Under the pieces are notes generated by a model that saw only the letters and a list, made by a program, of their open reading frames with translations, did no database searches and had not been told where the DNA came from. Made by a program: the position numbers and the translations under genes. From CAZYLZ01 sp964648335 (GTDB lineage: Bacteria; Patescibacteriota; Minisyncoccia; Phycocordibacterales; UBA2100), in the NCBI GenBank assembly GCA_964648335.1, contig CAZYLZ010000011.1, forward strand, positions 1 to 45,232: DNA of 45,232 nt. The letters run 5' to 3'. Positions 21,900-30,124 of the stretch are shown piece after piece; the stretch's first letter is position 1; each line of letters begins with the position of its first letter.

Positions 21900-23015
21900 A
21901 TGAATACACTTGCATCGTGGGGAAAAAACATTCTGCTCGACGCCGACATCAGGCTCGATGGGACGCGTCCTGGCGACGTCGTTGTTCATGATGACCGAAT
22001 TTTTCGCAAGGCGTTCTTGTTTGGTACGCTCGGACTCGGTGACGGTTACATGGCCGGCGACTGGGATTGCGAGCGGCTCGACGTGTTCTTCGACAAGGTC
22101 CTACGCGCGAAGGCATACACCAAGCTCGGCCGACTCGTGGAGTCTGCGCAGTTCTTGCGTGATGCGGCAATAAACCTGCAAAGTGTGAGCCGTGCGTTCC
22201 AGGTGGGAGAGCGGCACTACGATTTGGGCAACGCGCTCTACGAAAAGATGCTCGGGCACTCTATGGGATACAGCGCGGGGTACTACCGAAACGGCGCCAC
22301 CACCAATGACGAGGCTCAGTATGCGAAGTTCGACATTATCTGCAAAAAGCTGGGTCTCACACCCGGTATGCGCGTGCTCGAGATTGGGTGCGGGTGGGGT
22401 ACGTTTGCCGAGCACGCAATCAAACACTACGGTGTCGAGGTCGTCGGCGTGTCGGTATCGAAAGAGCAGACCGCCTACGCGCGCACGCGATGCGAGGGTC
22501 TCGCGTTTACGTGCGTCGTCGCCGACTATCGCGAGCTGCCGGAGGAATTTGTAGGGTCGTTCGACCGTGTGGTCTCGATCGAGATGGTCGAAGCCGTCGG
22601 TCCCAAGAACTTTCGGACGTACATGGAAACTGCACGCCGCGCCCTCAAGCCCGGTGGCGCATTCCTGATGCAGGCGATCATGGGCGCCGGCACGCACGAT
22701 CCGTGGATTGCACGGCATATCTTTCCTAATGGCGTGCTTCCTTCGATGCAGCAGATCGCGACGTCGATACGGGGCCTATTCGAGATCGATGCGCTCGAGT
22801 CCTTTGGTACCGATTACGACCGCACACTCATGTCGTGGAACGAACGCTTCGAGGCCTCGTGGCCCGAGATCAGCGCGTTCGCCGACGACTCTGGTAAGCG
22901 GCTTTACGACGAGACGTTCCGCCGCATGTGGCGTTACTACCTCTTGTGCTGCGCCGGCACGTTTAGATCGCGGCAGATAGATGTCAGTCAATTCCTCTTT
23001 AGGCTTTCGCCGTAG
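21900..23015 (+). CDS. cfa: Cyclopropane-fatty-acyl-phospholipid synthase family protein
   Basis: A 371-residue protein close to the 382 residues of E. coli Cfa. It shows the N-terminal Cfa region (GTLGLGDGYMAGDWDC), the conserved HYDLGNALYEKML, the SAM motif VLEIGCGWGTFAEHA (159-173), and VVSIEMVEAVGPKNFRTY. The end reads WRYYLLCCAGTFRSRQIDVSQFLF, like the C-terminus of E. coli Cfa. These enzymes transfer a methylene (or methyl) from SAM to unsaturated acyl chains in membrane phospholipid. It faces a DUF1365/FAD-oxidoreductase operon, a set usually found together with cfa and linked to fatty-acid modification. The two 3' ends overlap by 17 bases. Confidence 0.92.
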   Translation: MNTLASWGKNILLDADIRLDGTRPGDVVVHDDRIFRKAFLFGTLGLGDGYMAGDWDCERLDVFFDKVLRAKAYTKLGRLVESAQFLRDAAINLQSVSRAFQVGERHYDLGNALYEKMLGHSMGYSAGYYRNGATTNDEAQYAKFDIICKKLGLTPGMRVLEIGCGWGTFAEHAIKHYGVEVVGVSVSKEQTAYARTRCEGLAFTCVVADYRELPEEFVGSFDRVVSIEMVEAVGPKNFRTYMETARRALKPGGAFLMQAIMGAGTHDPWIARHIFPNGVLPSMQQIATSIRGLFEIDALESFGTDYDRTLMSWNERFEASWPEISAFADDSGKRLYDETFRRMWRYYLLCCAGTFRSRQIDVSQFLFRLSP

Positions 23016-23799
23016 TCTTGGGCTCGGCGACGGTAGTCTTGCCCGCAGTCGGAGGCGGCATGTGCGCGATGGTGGGCTTGACTCCCTTGATGCGTAAACG
23101 GAGCGCTTGGTAGTGGATGCGGTATACGACGAGAAACGTCATCAAGGGGTACATAATCACTACGGAAATGATTGCACGTGCCGTGAGCGGGCTTCGTGCG
23201 CCACCCACGTACGTATTGAGGATATGCACGCCGTTCTCGAAGTAGTTGATTACTGACTTGAATGATGTGGGCGTTATGGAGAAGGTGAACTCGTACGACC
23301 CGGGTGCGACCGTATTGAAGGGTGACACGTAGAGATTTTTCTTTGCATAAAAAATGTCGGTCGGGAGTATGGCGCGACCGTCGGGATGCGCCAAAAAATA
23401 GTTATGATTGTCGCCGAAGGTGTTGCGTACCTCGCAGACTACCGCTTTCAGATAGGTATTCTTCTCGAGCACGAGCCAGTACGAGATTGGATTGAAGGCA
23501 AAGCCGAACAGGCGCGGGTGCGATATGAGGAGCACTGTGTCGTCCGCAGTAACCGAGACGCCATGCTCTACGGCGGTCTTCTCGATCCAGGTACGCCACG
23601 AGACTGTTGCATCGCGTGCGCCGTGGTCTTTTCGCTTGATGCTGAGTATGTTGAAACGGTCGAACGAGAAAAGTGACGGCGTCTTTGCTGTATCGTGCCC
23701 GACAGGCGTGACGACGTAGTAGACGCTGTACGAGAATACATTCTTCTTGGGCGAGAATCTCTCGTGTCCGACTTTGGCCGTGAGAAGCTCGAGGTTCAT
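22999..23799 (-). CDS. DUF1365 family protein
   Basis: A 266-residue protein with the DUF1365 hallmarks: LTAKVGHERFSPKKNVFSYSVYY at the start, LFSFDRFNIL, LISHPRLFGFAFNPISYWLVL (the most conserved segment), EVRNTFGDNHNYFL and KKNLYVSPFN. A hydrophobic stretch near 205-225 (AIISVVIMYPLMTFLVVYRI) may dip into the membrane. DUF1365 genes travel with FAD-dependent oxidoreductase and cfa-type genes in lipid-modification clusters; the reaction is not established. The ATG at 23799 overlaps the stop of the upstream FAD gene (ATGA), giving coupled translation, with GGAG just before it. Confidence 0.88.
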   Translation of the reverse strand: MNLELLTAKVGHERFSPKKNVFSYSVYYVVTPVGHDTAKTPSLFSFDRFNILSIKRKDHGARDATVSWRTWIEKTAVEHGVSVTADDTVLLISHPRLFGFAFNPISYWLVLEKNTYLKAVVCEVRNTFGDNHNYFLAHPDGRAILPTDIFYAKKNLYVSPFNTVAPGSYEFTFSITPTSFKSVINYFENGVHILNTYVGGARSPLTARAIISVVIMYPLMTFLVVYRIHYQALRLRIKGVKPTIAHMPPPTAGKTTVAEPKTTAKA

Positions 23800-25058
23800 A
23801 TGCTCCAGGGTACCGCGATACCCAAGCTTTTGACAGCCTCGATACCTGAAGCGACGCCGTCTTCGTGAAAGCCAAAGCCCCAATGCGCACCGGCAAAGAG
23901 CGTCCTATGTTTTCCTTGGATCTCCGCGAGCCTGCTTTGCGCCTTCGTGGTCGCGATCGAAAACTGCGGGTGCGTGTACGAGAAACGTTCGTGTACGAGT
24001 GCTTCTTTGATGGGACGAGTCCCGTTGAGAGTCACGTAGATGGGGTATGCAGGATCGATGTGCTGGAGCGCGTTCATATTGTAGGTGAGCGATATCCGGG
24101 CATCGTGCGGATCGCCGGTGCGTGCGGTGTAGTTCCATGACGCCCACGCCGACCTGCGTGTTGGCATTGCGGCAGCGTCGCTATGGAGCACGATGTCGTT
24201 TACGGAATATCGGAAGGTGCCGAGGATCTCGCGCTCGGCGTCGGACGGTTCTTCGATGAGCGAGAGTGCAGTATCGGCATGGGTCGCGAAGATCACGTGA
24301 TCGAATGTCTCTGATCCGGTCTTCGTGCGAACAGTCACGCTCTCCTTGTTGCGAGCAACAGAAAGCACCGGTGTACCAAGGAATATGCGGGCACCGTGTT
24401 GCGAGATGTGTTTGCTGACTGCATCGACATACCGGCGCGATCCGCCGGGGATAGTCGACCATCGGGAGCCAAAGATGACGTTAAGCAGCTTGTGTCCGTT
24501 CAAGAAGCGGAATGTGTCGAGCGTCGAGAACGAGACGAGGTCTTTGCTGCTGGTCGACCAGATAGAACCGAGCATCGGGTAGAGATACCACTCTTTGAAC
24601 TCGCGCGAGAATCCGCCCTCGTCGAGGAAGGATCCGAGCGTGTAGAGCGCCTGTCCCGATCTGAGTGTGCGCTTGGCCTTGCGGTTAAATCGGAGTATGT
24701 CGTACACGAACACGTAGAATCGCGGATTAAACACGTGGGCGCCAAAGAACATGCCGGTAGGTACAGTGCTCTTGTATTCGATCGAGCCGGGAATCGAGAC
24801 AGAGAATGTCATCGAGGTCCGGGTAGTGCCGATACCAAGCTCAGACAAGAGTCGGACGAAGTTCGGATACCGCTCGGGATTGAAGACCATAAAACCGGTA
24901 TCGACCGCTATCTGTCGCTCGCCGAAAGTCACGGTATGGGTGTCGGCATGGCCGCCCAAGCGATTAGCACTCTCATACACGGTCACCTCCGAATGCGGGA
25001 CTGCAAGATATGCGGCGGTGAGGCCCGAGATTCCACTACCGATAATCGCGATGCGCAT
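23796..25058 (-). CDS. FAD-dependent oxidoreductase (amine-oxidase-like), DUF1365-associated
   Basis: A 420-residue flavoprotein. The dinucleotide-binding motif IIGSGISGLTAAYLA is at residues 4-18 and the ribose-binding acid in VTVYESANRLGGHADT at about 25-40. DHVIFATHADTAL (about 250-262) matches the second FAD segment. The C-terminal LFAGAHWGFGFHEDGVASGIEAVKSLG matches the final FAD-contacting motif of this group. Proteins of this type sit beside DUF1365 and cfa genes and are thought to oxidise or desaturate acyl chains, though the substrate is unproven. It is the first gene of a two-gene leftward operon. The promoter's -10 ends 8 bases before the ATG. Confidence 0.88.
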   Translation of the reverse strand: MRIAIIGSGISGLTAAYLAVPHSEVTVYESANRLGGHADTHTVTFGERQIAVDTGFMVFNPERYPNFVRLLSELGIGTTRTSMTFSVSIPGSIEYKSTVPTGMFFGAHVFNPRFYVFVYDILRFNRKAKRTLRSGQALYTLGSFLDEGGFSREFKEWYLYPMLGSIWSTSSKDLVSFSTLDTFRFLNGHKLLNVIFGSRWSTIPGGSRRYVDAVSKHISQHGARIFLGTPVLSVARNKESVTVRTKTGSETFDHVIFATHADTALSLIEEPSDAEREILGTFRYSVNDIVLHSDAAAMPTRRSAWASWNYTARTGDPHDARISLTYNMNALQHIDPAYPIYVTLNGTRPIKEALVHERFSYTHPQFSIATTKAQSRLAEIQGKHRTLFAGAHWGFGFHEDGVASGIEAVKSLGIAVPWSI

Positions 25059-25066
25059 ATCTTTCC

Positions 25067-25094
25067 ATCATACGTAGCTGCGAGCGATTCTCAA
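25067..25094 (-). promoter_or_regulatory. Promoter of the FAD-oxidoreductase/DUF1365 operon
   Basis: On the minus strand: TTGAGA (25089-25094), 16-base spacer, TATGAT (25067-25072), 8 bases before the ATG at 25058. The leader would be one or two bases, or GGAAAG could act as a short Shine-Dalgarno. Confidence 0.6.
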
Positions 25095-25141
25095 ACGGGT
25101 ACGGTTCTGCGAGGTGCAGTATCCGAGGTGCGCATTTGCGC

Positions 25142-26461
25142 CTAGAGAGTCAGCGGGATGTTGCCGTACTGTGCCGTGCACGATCCGTTCTGGAAGACGG
25201 GTCCCGTAACTACCACGTAGTTTGATGCAGGGTTCTGAATGGCAAGGTGCGCGACGCCATTGGTGTCGGTAAGAAATGCCGCGCATGCATCGACGGATGC
25301 TGTAGTGCCGCTTGCACCGTCGATCCACATATCGAGCCAGGTGGTAGTGCCGGCAGGGTAGCCTGTGTGGCAGGCGCCGTTTTGCGGGGTCGCGCCGTCG
25401 CCACAGGTGTCCTCGACAATAAAGTAACGACGGACGTTAGGGATATAGAAACGCGTTCCGGCAGGGAAGTCGAGGATGTCGACGTTGTTTATGATGCTGT
25501 GTCCTACGGCAATCGTAATCGGATCGGCGTACGTACCGATGCCGCCGGCAACCGAGTGCAGTATCGGGTGCGAGATGAGCGCCGAGCCCGCTGGTGTGTT
25601 GTCCCAGTAGCTGTACGAGGTCGTATATGCCTGGTGTCTGATCTCGTTCGGATTGACGGGCACGGTGACCGTGACTGTCGCGTTACATACGGTGGTGCCG
25701 CCTGCGCTTGCAAAGGTGGCAGCGTACGAAGTTGTCGTCGTAGGTGCGAGCGAGAGCGTGCCGCTGGTTGCAACAGGGCCGATCGACTGATTGATCGAGG
25801 CACTCGTCGCGTTGTTCGAGGTCCAGGTAAGGCTCGTGGTACTTCCGACGGTTATTGAAGCAGGGCTTGCAACAAGTGTGCAAGTTGGCTTCGGAAGCGG
25901 AATTACCGTAAGCGTGGCGCTACAAGACGCGGTGCCTCCTGTGCCCGTTACGGTCGCCACATAGGTTGTTGTGGTTGCTGGTGTCACGACGACAGAGCCT
26001 GATGTCGGTATCGCTCCAATTCCAGAAGACAGGGTTGCGCTGATAGCGTTGGTCGAGGTGAACGAAAGCGTTGCCGAGCCTCCTGCTGAGATCGAGGTTG
26101 GATTTGCAGCAAGTGTGCAGGTTGGTTTAGGAAGGGGAGCTGTGACGGTGACACTCGTCGTCGCAGTCGTGGTGCCGGCACTATTGACCGCGGTCAGGGT
26201 GTATACCGTGGTAACAGTCGGCGTTACGACCTTCGTCGATTTGAAAACCGCCCCGACGCCCTGATCTATCGTAAGCGTCGCCGCACCAGACGTGTTCCAC
26301 GAGAGGGTCGAAGACTGACCCTGCGTAATCGATTTTGGGGTTGCTGTAAACGAGGAGATGACAGGTTTTGTCACTACGCGCCTGGCGGCAAACGCCGGCT
26401 GCGCAAAGGAGACGAGCGGAACGACCAAGAGAAGTGCCGAGAGGATTAGTAGTTTTTTCAT
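25142..26461 (-). CDS. Secreted protein with three Ig-like repeats and a double-psi-barrel-like C-terminal domain
   Basis: A 439-residue exported protein. The signal peptide (about 1-25) has KKLLILSALLLVVPLVSFAQPAFA. Three roughly 80-residue Ig-like repeats follow (about 33-110, 113-192, 194-270). Each has the pattern P-S-x-x-(G-x-x-)(S/T)x-L-(S/T)-W/F-x-(S/T) and a V-P/T-x-T-T-T-Y-x-A/L segment; repeats 2 and 3 both start KPTCTL. The C-terminal 165 residues contain YSYWDNTPAGSALISHPILH, TRFYIPNVRRYFIVEDTCGDG and TTWLDMWIDG, a pattern of double-psi beta-barrel proteins related to expansin-like and RlpA-like domains; this is a tentative match. The ATG at 26461 is preferred to a TTG four codons earlier. 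Confidence 0.7.
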   Translation of the reverse strand: MKKLLILSALLLVVPLVSFAQPAFAARRVVTKPVISSFTATPKSITQGQSSTLSWNTSGAATLTIDQGVGAVFKSTKVVTPTVTTVYTLTAVNSAGTTTATTSVTVTAPLPKPTCTLAANPTSISAGGSATLSFTSTNAISATLSSGIGAIPTSGSVVVTPATTTTYVATVTGTGGTASCSATLTVIPLPKPTCTLVASPASITVGSTTSLTWTSNNATSASINQSIGPVATSGTLSLAPTTTTSYAATFASAGGTTVCNATVTVTVPVNPNEIRHQAYTTSYSYWDNTPAGSALISHPILHSVAGGIGTYADPITIAVGHSIINNVDILDFPAGTRFYIPNVRRYFIVEDTCGDGATPQNGACHTGYPAGTTTWLDMWIDGASGTTASVDACAAFLTDTNGVAHLAIQNPASNYVVVTGPVFQNGSCTAQYGNIPLTL

Positions 26462-26626
26462 GAGTGCTTTCAAAAGGTTAGAAGGTGCAGTTTACGTAAA
26501 TTTCGGTTGTCCACAACCTTGACCCCGAGTATATTCGAGGTGCGGTTCTTTGCGACATATATGAAGACTCCTTACCAGCCACTTCATGACACGCGGTATC
26601 CTTTTTTGTGCTGCTCGGACAAGTAG

Positions 26627-26632
26627 TACACT
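26627..26632 (+). promoter_or_regulatory. -10 element for a leaderless start of xseA
   Basis: TACACT ends six bases before the ATG at 26639. The six bases are GCTGCT and no Shine-Dalgarno is present. Confidence 0.5.
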
Positions 26633-26638
26633 GCTGCT

Positions 26639-27973
26639 ATGGCCGTGCGAAAAGAACCGAAACAAAACGACTACGTAACGATAGACGAATACCTCGATGG
26701 AGTGAATGCGGGCCTACTCGCAATGCATGCTCGTATCATTGGCGAGGTCACCGAGATACAGCTGTATCCGGGACGCAGCTACCTCTTCTTCAAGATCAAA
26801 GACAAAGACGCCCAGGCATCGATGTCGTGCTTCATGTGGCAGCGCGACTACGCCGTAAGCGGGGTCAAGCTCGAAGAGGGACTCGAGGTGATCCTCTCGG
26901 GCGCGCCAAACATATATAAGCCTGCGGGGCGACTGTCGTTCCATACCAAAACAGTCGAGCTGGTAGGCGAGGGGGCGCTTAAAAAGGCGTACGATGAGCT
27001 GAAGGTCCGGCTCGAAAAGGAGGGGATGTTTGCGCAATCGCGTAAACGAGCGCTTCCGGAATTTCCGCAGAAGATCGGTCTCATTACTTCGAAAGACGGT
27101 GCGGCCATCGGAGACTTTCAAATGAATCTGGGACGCTTTGGGTACAAAGTGACCATGGTCGACTCGCGCGTCGAGGGGCAGCTCGCGGTTGCTGAGCTTA
27201 TTTCGGCGATACGGACGCTCCGCACAAAAGATATAGAGATACTCGTTTTGGTACGCGGCGGCGGATCGCTCGAGTCCCTCTTGCCATTTAACAACGAGGC
27301 TCTGGTGCGAGAGATCGTCGATTTTCCGGTGCCGGTTTTGGTAGGAGTGGGGCACGAACGCGATATTTCGCTGGTAGCTCTTGCCGCCGACATGATGGTG
27401 TCGACGCCGACGGCGACTGCCGAGGCCCTGAACGATTCGTGGCAGGCAGCTTCGATGAAGGTCGTTCTTCACGAACAGCGGATGGTCGCGCTCTTTTCGC
27501 ACGCGCTCCTTTCGCAGAAGCAGAGCATCGATCGCAGCTTCCGCACCATGCAACGCAATCTCGAGAGCATCTTTGAAAGCTTCCGGCGCGCCGAGCAGTC
27601 CTTGGTGCGCGTTTCGGGCTCGCTGCGCTCGCGCATAGCCGAGCTCGGTCGACATCTCGACACGGCGCCGACGGTTCTCATCCGTGCCATGCACGCGCTC
27701 ATCAAGCATACGCACGAGAGCATCGCGTTTGATGCGACGATACGTGCATTTGCCGGGGCGCTGCAGGTAGCGTCGCGCCACGTTGCATCTTCTGAGAAGT
27801 TGCTCGAGAGCAACAGCCCCGAGCGACAGCTGCGGCTCGGTTACAGTATCGTGCGCACTGGTACCGACGTGGTTCGTTCGGTCTCGCAACTCAACGTGGG
27901 CGATGACCTGGAGATCCGTGTGCTCGACGGCACCTTCGGCGCCGATATCACTCGTATTAAAAGCACTATATAA
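26639..27973 (+). CDS. xseA: Exodeoxyribonuclease VII large subunit
   Basis: A 444-residue protein, near the 456 of E. coli XseA. The N-terminal OB-fold (about 12-105) includes ARIIGEVTEIQLYPGRSYLFFKIKD and FHTKTVEL. The catalytic region has FPQKIGLITSKDGAAIGDF, VLVRGGGSLESLLPFNNEALVREI and FPVPVLVGVGHERDISLVALAADMMVSTPTATAE, the best conserved motifs of the family. A long coiled-coil section follows, and the end RQLRLGYSIVRT is also typical. With XseB it degrades single-stranded DNA from both ends into short oligonucleotides. The stop overlaps the -10 box proposed for xseB. Confidence 0.96.
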   Translation: MAVRKEPKQNDYVTIDEYLDGVNAGLLAMHARIIGEVTEIQLYPGRSYLFFKIKDKDAQASMSCFMWQRDYAVSGVKLEEGLEVILSGAPNIYKPAGRLSFHTKTVELVGEGALKKAYDELKVRLEKEGMFAQSRKRALPEFPQKIGLITSKDGAAIGDFQMNLGRFGYKVTMVDSRVEGQLAVAELISAIRTLRTKDIEILVLVRGGGSLESLLPFNNEALVREIVDFPVPVLVGVGHERDISLVALAADMMVSTPTATAEALNDSWQAASMKVVLHEQRMVALFSHALLSQKQSIDRSFRTMQRNLESIFESFRRAEQSLVRVSGSLRSRIAELGRHLDTAPTVLIRAMHALIKHTHESIAFDATIRAFAGALQVASRHVASSEKLLESNSPERQLRLGYSIVRTGTDVVRSVSQLNVGDDLEIRVLDGTFGADITRIKSTI

Positions 27974-27974
27974 T
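27969..27974 (+). promoter_or_regulatory. -10 element for xseB embedded in the xseA stop codon
   Basis: A perfect TATAAT contains the TAA stop of xseA (27971-27973) and ends six bases before the xseB ATG at 27981. This would give xseB a separate leaderless transcript. Confidence 0.5.
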
Positions 27975-27980
27975 GCACTC

Positions 27981-28238
27981 ATGACAGACAAACCCGTAAA
28001 CCTAAAAGAATCGCTCAAGAAGCTGGGTAGCATCGTCGAGTGGTTCGAGGCGCAAGAAGAAATCGACGTCGAGGCAGGCCTCGGCAAAGTAAAAGAAGGG
28101 GCGGCATTGGTAAAGGCATGTAAGGCGAGGCTCAGCGAGATCGAGAACGAGTTCGAGCAGATACAGCGCGATGTAGAAGGAGGATCGAAGAGTACAAAGA
28201 CGCGTAGTGCGAAAGCGGAAGACGAAGGACTGTTTTGA
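27981..28238 (+). CDS. xseB: Exodeoxyribonuclease VII small subunit
   Basis: An 85-residue protein with the XseB core: NLKESLKKLGSIVEWFEAQEEIDVEAGLGKVKEGAALVKACKARL, in which the family's LE-x-IV-x-x-LE-x-x-x-(L/I)-x-L-E-x-x-L pattern is visible, followed by a helix, SEIENEFEQI. The C-terminal tail (about 60-85) is charged and probably disordered. XseB wraps along the coiled coil of XseA and is needed for stable enzyme. It follows xseA by 7 bases, the usual arrangement. A perfect TATAAT six bases before the ATG suggests that it can also be transcribed alone. Confidence 0.9.
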   Translation: MTDKPVNLKESLKKLGSIVEWFEAQEEIDVEAGLGKVKEGAALVKACKARLSEIENEFEQIQRDVEGGSKSTKTRSAKAEDEGLF

Positions 28239-28252
28239 TACGACTCTGCACA

Positions 28253-28281
28253 AAAGAAAAGGACCTCCGATGGGGAGGTCC
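28253..28281. terminator. Hairpin terminator between convergent genes
   Basis: Stem AGGACCTCC / GGAGGTCCT. On the minus strand it is followed by TTTTCTTTTG, so it chiefly ends the leftward gene at 28299-29078; rightwards it has no T run. Confidence 0.75.
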
Positions 28282-28298
28282 TATAACAGCTGCCGAGA

Positions 28299-29078
28299 TC
28301 AGTCGGTGATGTCACTGCGCTCGAACGGGAGGTAGTCGGGGATGTTCACCGGTACTTCGCCCTTGTCGACGCGACGCGAGAACAGCGTTGTCCCTCCTGC
28401 TGCGAGGACCTGGGCCTGTTCGATCCAGTTCTCCCGGCCTATTCGATCGCGATACATAAGCTGCCTCTCAATATGACAGACATCTTCCGGTGACCACGAA
28501 GCGATCTGAGCATAGGATGTGATGCCCATCAACGCCAGGCACCGTGCCACGAGGACACCGATACCGCGGATGCGACTGAGGTCGTCGAACGTTCGCGATG
28601 GTGCTGGCGTATTTTTTGTCTCGTGCGTCTTTGTTCGCGCGGCAATCCATCGATCGCGCAGCTCGGGTAACGCATCGTATGGCAATACGACGAACTGCCT
28701 GCGTAAGAACCCGAGCAGTTCGGCGGTCGGAACATAGGTCGAGATGACGGTCTCATCATAGAGACGCGTCTTCGCCTCGCCGACGGTGACCAGACTCACA
28801 GGCGTGATTGTCTTTTTGTCGCCGCTGGGCATGAGCGCAGGGCCGAAGCCGTGCGTCGCTGCGTATCGATCGGCGAGCGTCTCGTGACCACTGGATTTGG
28901 TCGTCGGCACCATTAGATATGTCTTGCCGAGTACGATTGTTCGGGCCGAACCGCGTATGCCGAGCTCCGTCATGGAGTAGGGGGACGAGAGACCACTGGT
29001 GTCGCAAAGTGCGACGCCGCGGATGGCCAGGAATTCGATTGTTGAGCGACTTTTGGCGAAGATTTTCTGCGCAGCCAT
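28299..29078 (-). CDS. Protein with a C-terminal NuoE-type helix-hairpin-helix domain
   Basis: A 259-residue soluble protein. The C-terminal region (about 170-235) reads FDDLSRIRGIGVLVARCLALMGITSYAQIASWSPEDVCHIERQL and continues RIGRENWIEQAQVLAAGG. This closely follows the helix-hairpin-helix domain fused to some NADH-quinone oxidoreductase NuoE subunits and ribosomal proteins (pattern D-L-x-x-I-x-G-(I/V)-G-x-x-x-x-x-x-L-x-x-x-G-I-x-x-(F/Y)-x-Q-I-A-x-W-(T/S)-x-E-(D/E)-V, then the R-I-x-R-x-x-W-x-x-Q-A motif). The N-terminal 165 residues are not recognised. No complex I genes are nearby. The start follows AAGGAGAG. Confidence 0.65.
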   Translation of the reverse strand: MAAQKIFAKSRSTIEFLAIRGVALCDTSGLSSPYSMTELGIRGSARTIVLGKTYLMVPTTKSSGHETLADRYAATHGFGPALMPSGDKKTITPVSLVTVGEAKTRLYDETVISTYVPTAELLGFLRRQFVVLPYDALPELRDRWIAARTKTHETKNTPAPSRTFDDLSRIRGIGVLVARCLALMGITSYAQIASWSPEDVCHIERQLMYRDRIGRENWIEQAQVLAAGGTTLFSRRVDKGEVPVNIPDYLPFERSDITD

Positions 29079-29202
29079 AGCTTCTCTCCTTGTTTTGGTT
29101 TGCAGCCTGCAAGTACCGTACTATTAAAATAAATTTGTGTCAAAATACATGAAAAGGGACATACGATACCGCGGAAAGTGGTCGTGATAGAATACTCTCC
29201 AT

Positions 29203-30123
29203 ATGAACAAACTTATCGCTATCGTCGTGGTCTTGTTAGCAGCTATCGGAGGAGTCTTCTACTTTGTCTATACCAACCCAGCAAAAGTCGCGGTGACTCC
29301 CAGTGATGTCACGACGCCTGCCGACACCCAAGCCACCACTACGCCGGTAGTCGGAGCGTCCGATTCTGACATCCAGTCCATTGGCAAGTCGGTCGAGGGC
29401 CGCGACATCATGGCATACCACTTCGGCGCTACCGCAGTCGGCACCAGCACCAAGAAGGTGCTCTTTGTCGGCGGTCTCCACGGCGGTTACGAGTGGAACA
29501 CGTCGTTGGTCGCCAACAATCTTATCGAATACCTTAAGGCGAATCCTACCGTCATCCCGGCTACCGTGTCTGTCACCGTCATCCCAGTCGTAAATCCGGA
29601 CGGGCTCAGTAAAGTTGTGGCGACGACAACGAGCTTTACGGCCGCCGACGTGAATCCTTCGCAAGAGGTGCAGGTGGCAGGACGCTTTAACGCACATACG
29701 GTCGACCTCAACCGTAACTTCGATTGCGATTGGCAGGCCAAAGGTGTCTGGCAAAAAAAGACCGTCGACGGAGGCACCGCTGCATTCTCGGAACCCGAGA
29801 GCGCTGCCATGAAGGCATATATAGAAGGCAATACTCCAGATGCAGTCGTGGTGTGGTATTCGTCGGCAGGCGGTGTATATTCGTCGAGCTGTCACAATGG
29901 TGTCTTGCCCGAGACCAGCGCCATGACCAAGCTCTTCGCCAAAGCATCGGGCTATCCTGCGCACGATGTCTTCAACTACTACGAAATCACTGGCGACATG
30001 GTGAACTGGTTGGCAAAGCAAAAGATCCCGGCAATCAGCGTCCTCCTTACGACGCACACGGATGCAGAGTGGGACAAGAACAAAGCGGGAGTCGATGCAC
30101 TCTTGCAGCACCTCGCTCAGTAG
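29203..30123 (+). CDS. M14 carboxypeptidase-like protein, probably inactive
   Basis: A 306-residue protein with a signal anchor (residues 3-24) and a Thr/Ala-rich linker, then an M14 peptidase fold. Recognisable M14 segments are GKSVEGRDI (61-69), VLFVGGLHGGYEWNT (86-100; H93 and E97), IPVVNPDGL (127-135) and VDLNRNFDCDW (167-177; N170-R171). Two key positions differ from the adjacent paralogue: the third zinc histidine is Y219 (in VVVWYSSAGG), and the catalytic glutamate is L281 (in SVLLTTH). It is therefore probably a non-catalytic, binding or regulatory copy. It is the first of two genes separated by one base. TAGAAT/AATACT lies just before the ATG, with no Shine-Dalgarno. Confidence 0.8.
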   Translation: MNKLIAIVVVLLAAIGGVFYFVYTNPAKVAVTPSDVTTPADTQATTTPVVGASDSDIQSIGKSVEGRDIMAYHFGATAVGTSTKKVLFVGGLHGGYEWNTSLVANNLIEYLKANPTVIPATVSVTVIPVVNPDGLSKVVATTTSFTAADVNPSQEVQVAGRFNAHTVDLNRNFDCDWQAKGVWQKKTVDGGTAAFSEPESAAMKAYIEGNTPDAVVVWYSSAGGVYSSSCHNGVLPETSAMTKLFAKASGYPAHDVFNYYEITGDMVNWLAKQKIPAISVLLTTHTDAEWDKNKAGVDALLQHLAQ

Positions 30124-30124
30124 C

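Noticed and set aside
25090..25136. Direct repeat CGAGGTGC twice between the Ig/double-psi gene and the FAD operon
   Set aside because: Eight bases repeated once, too short to call an operator without more copies.
26561..26626. 21-residue frame starting MKTPYQPLHD upstream of xseA
   Set aside because: No initiation signal and no evidence beyond an open frame.
26714..28315. Minus-strand frame of 533 residues opposite xseA and xseB
   Set aside because: It is antisense to two certain genes and has no domain or coding character; long because of codon bias in xseA.
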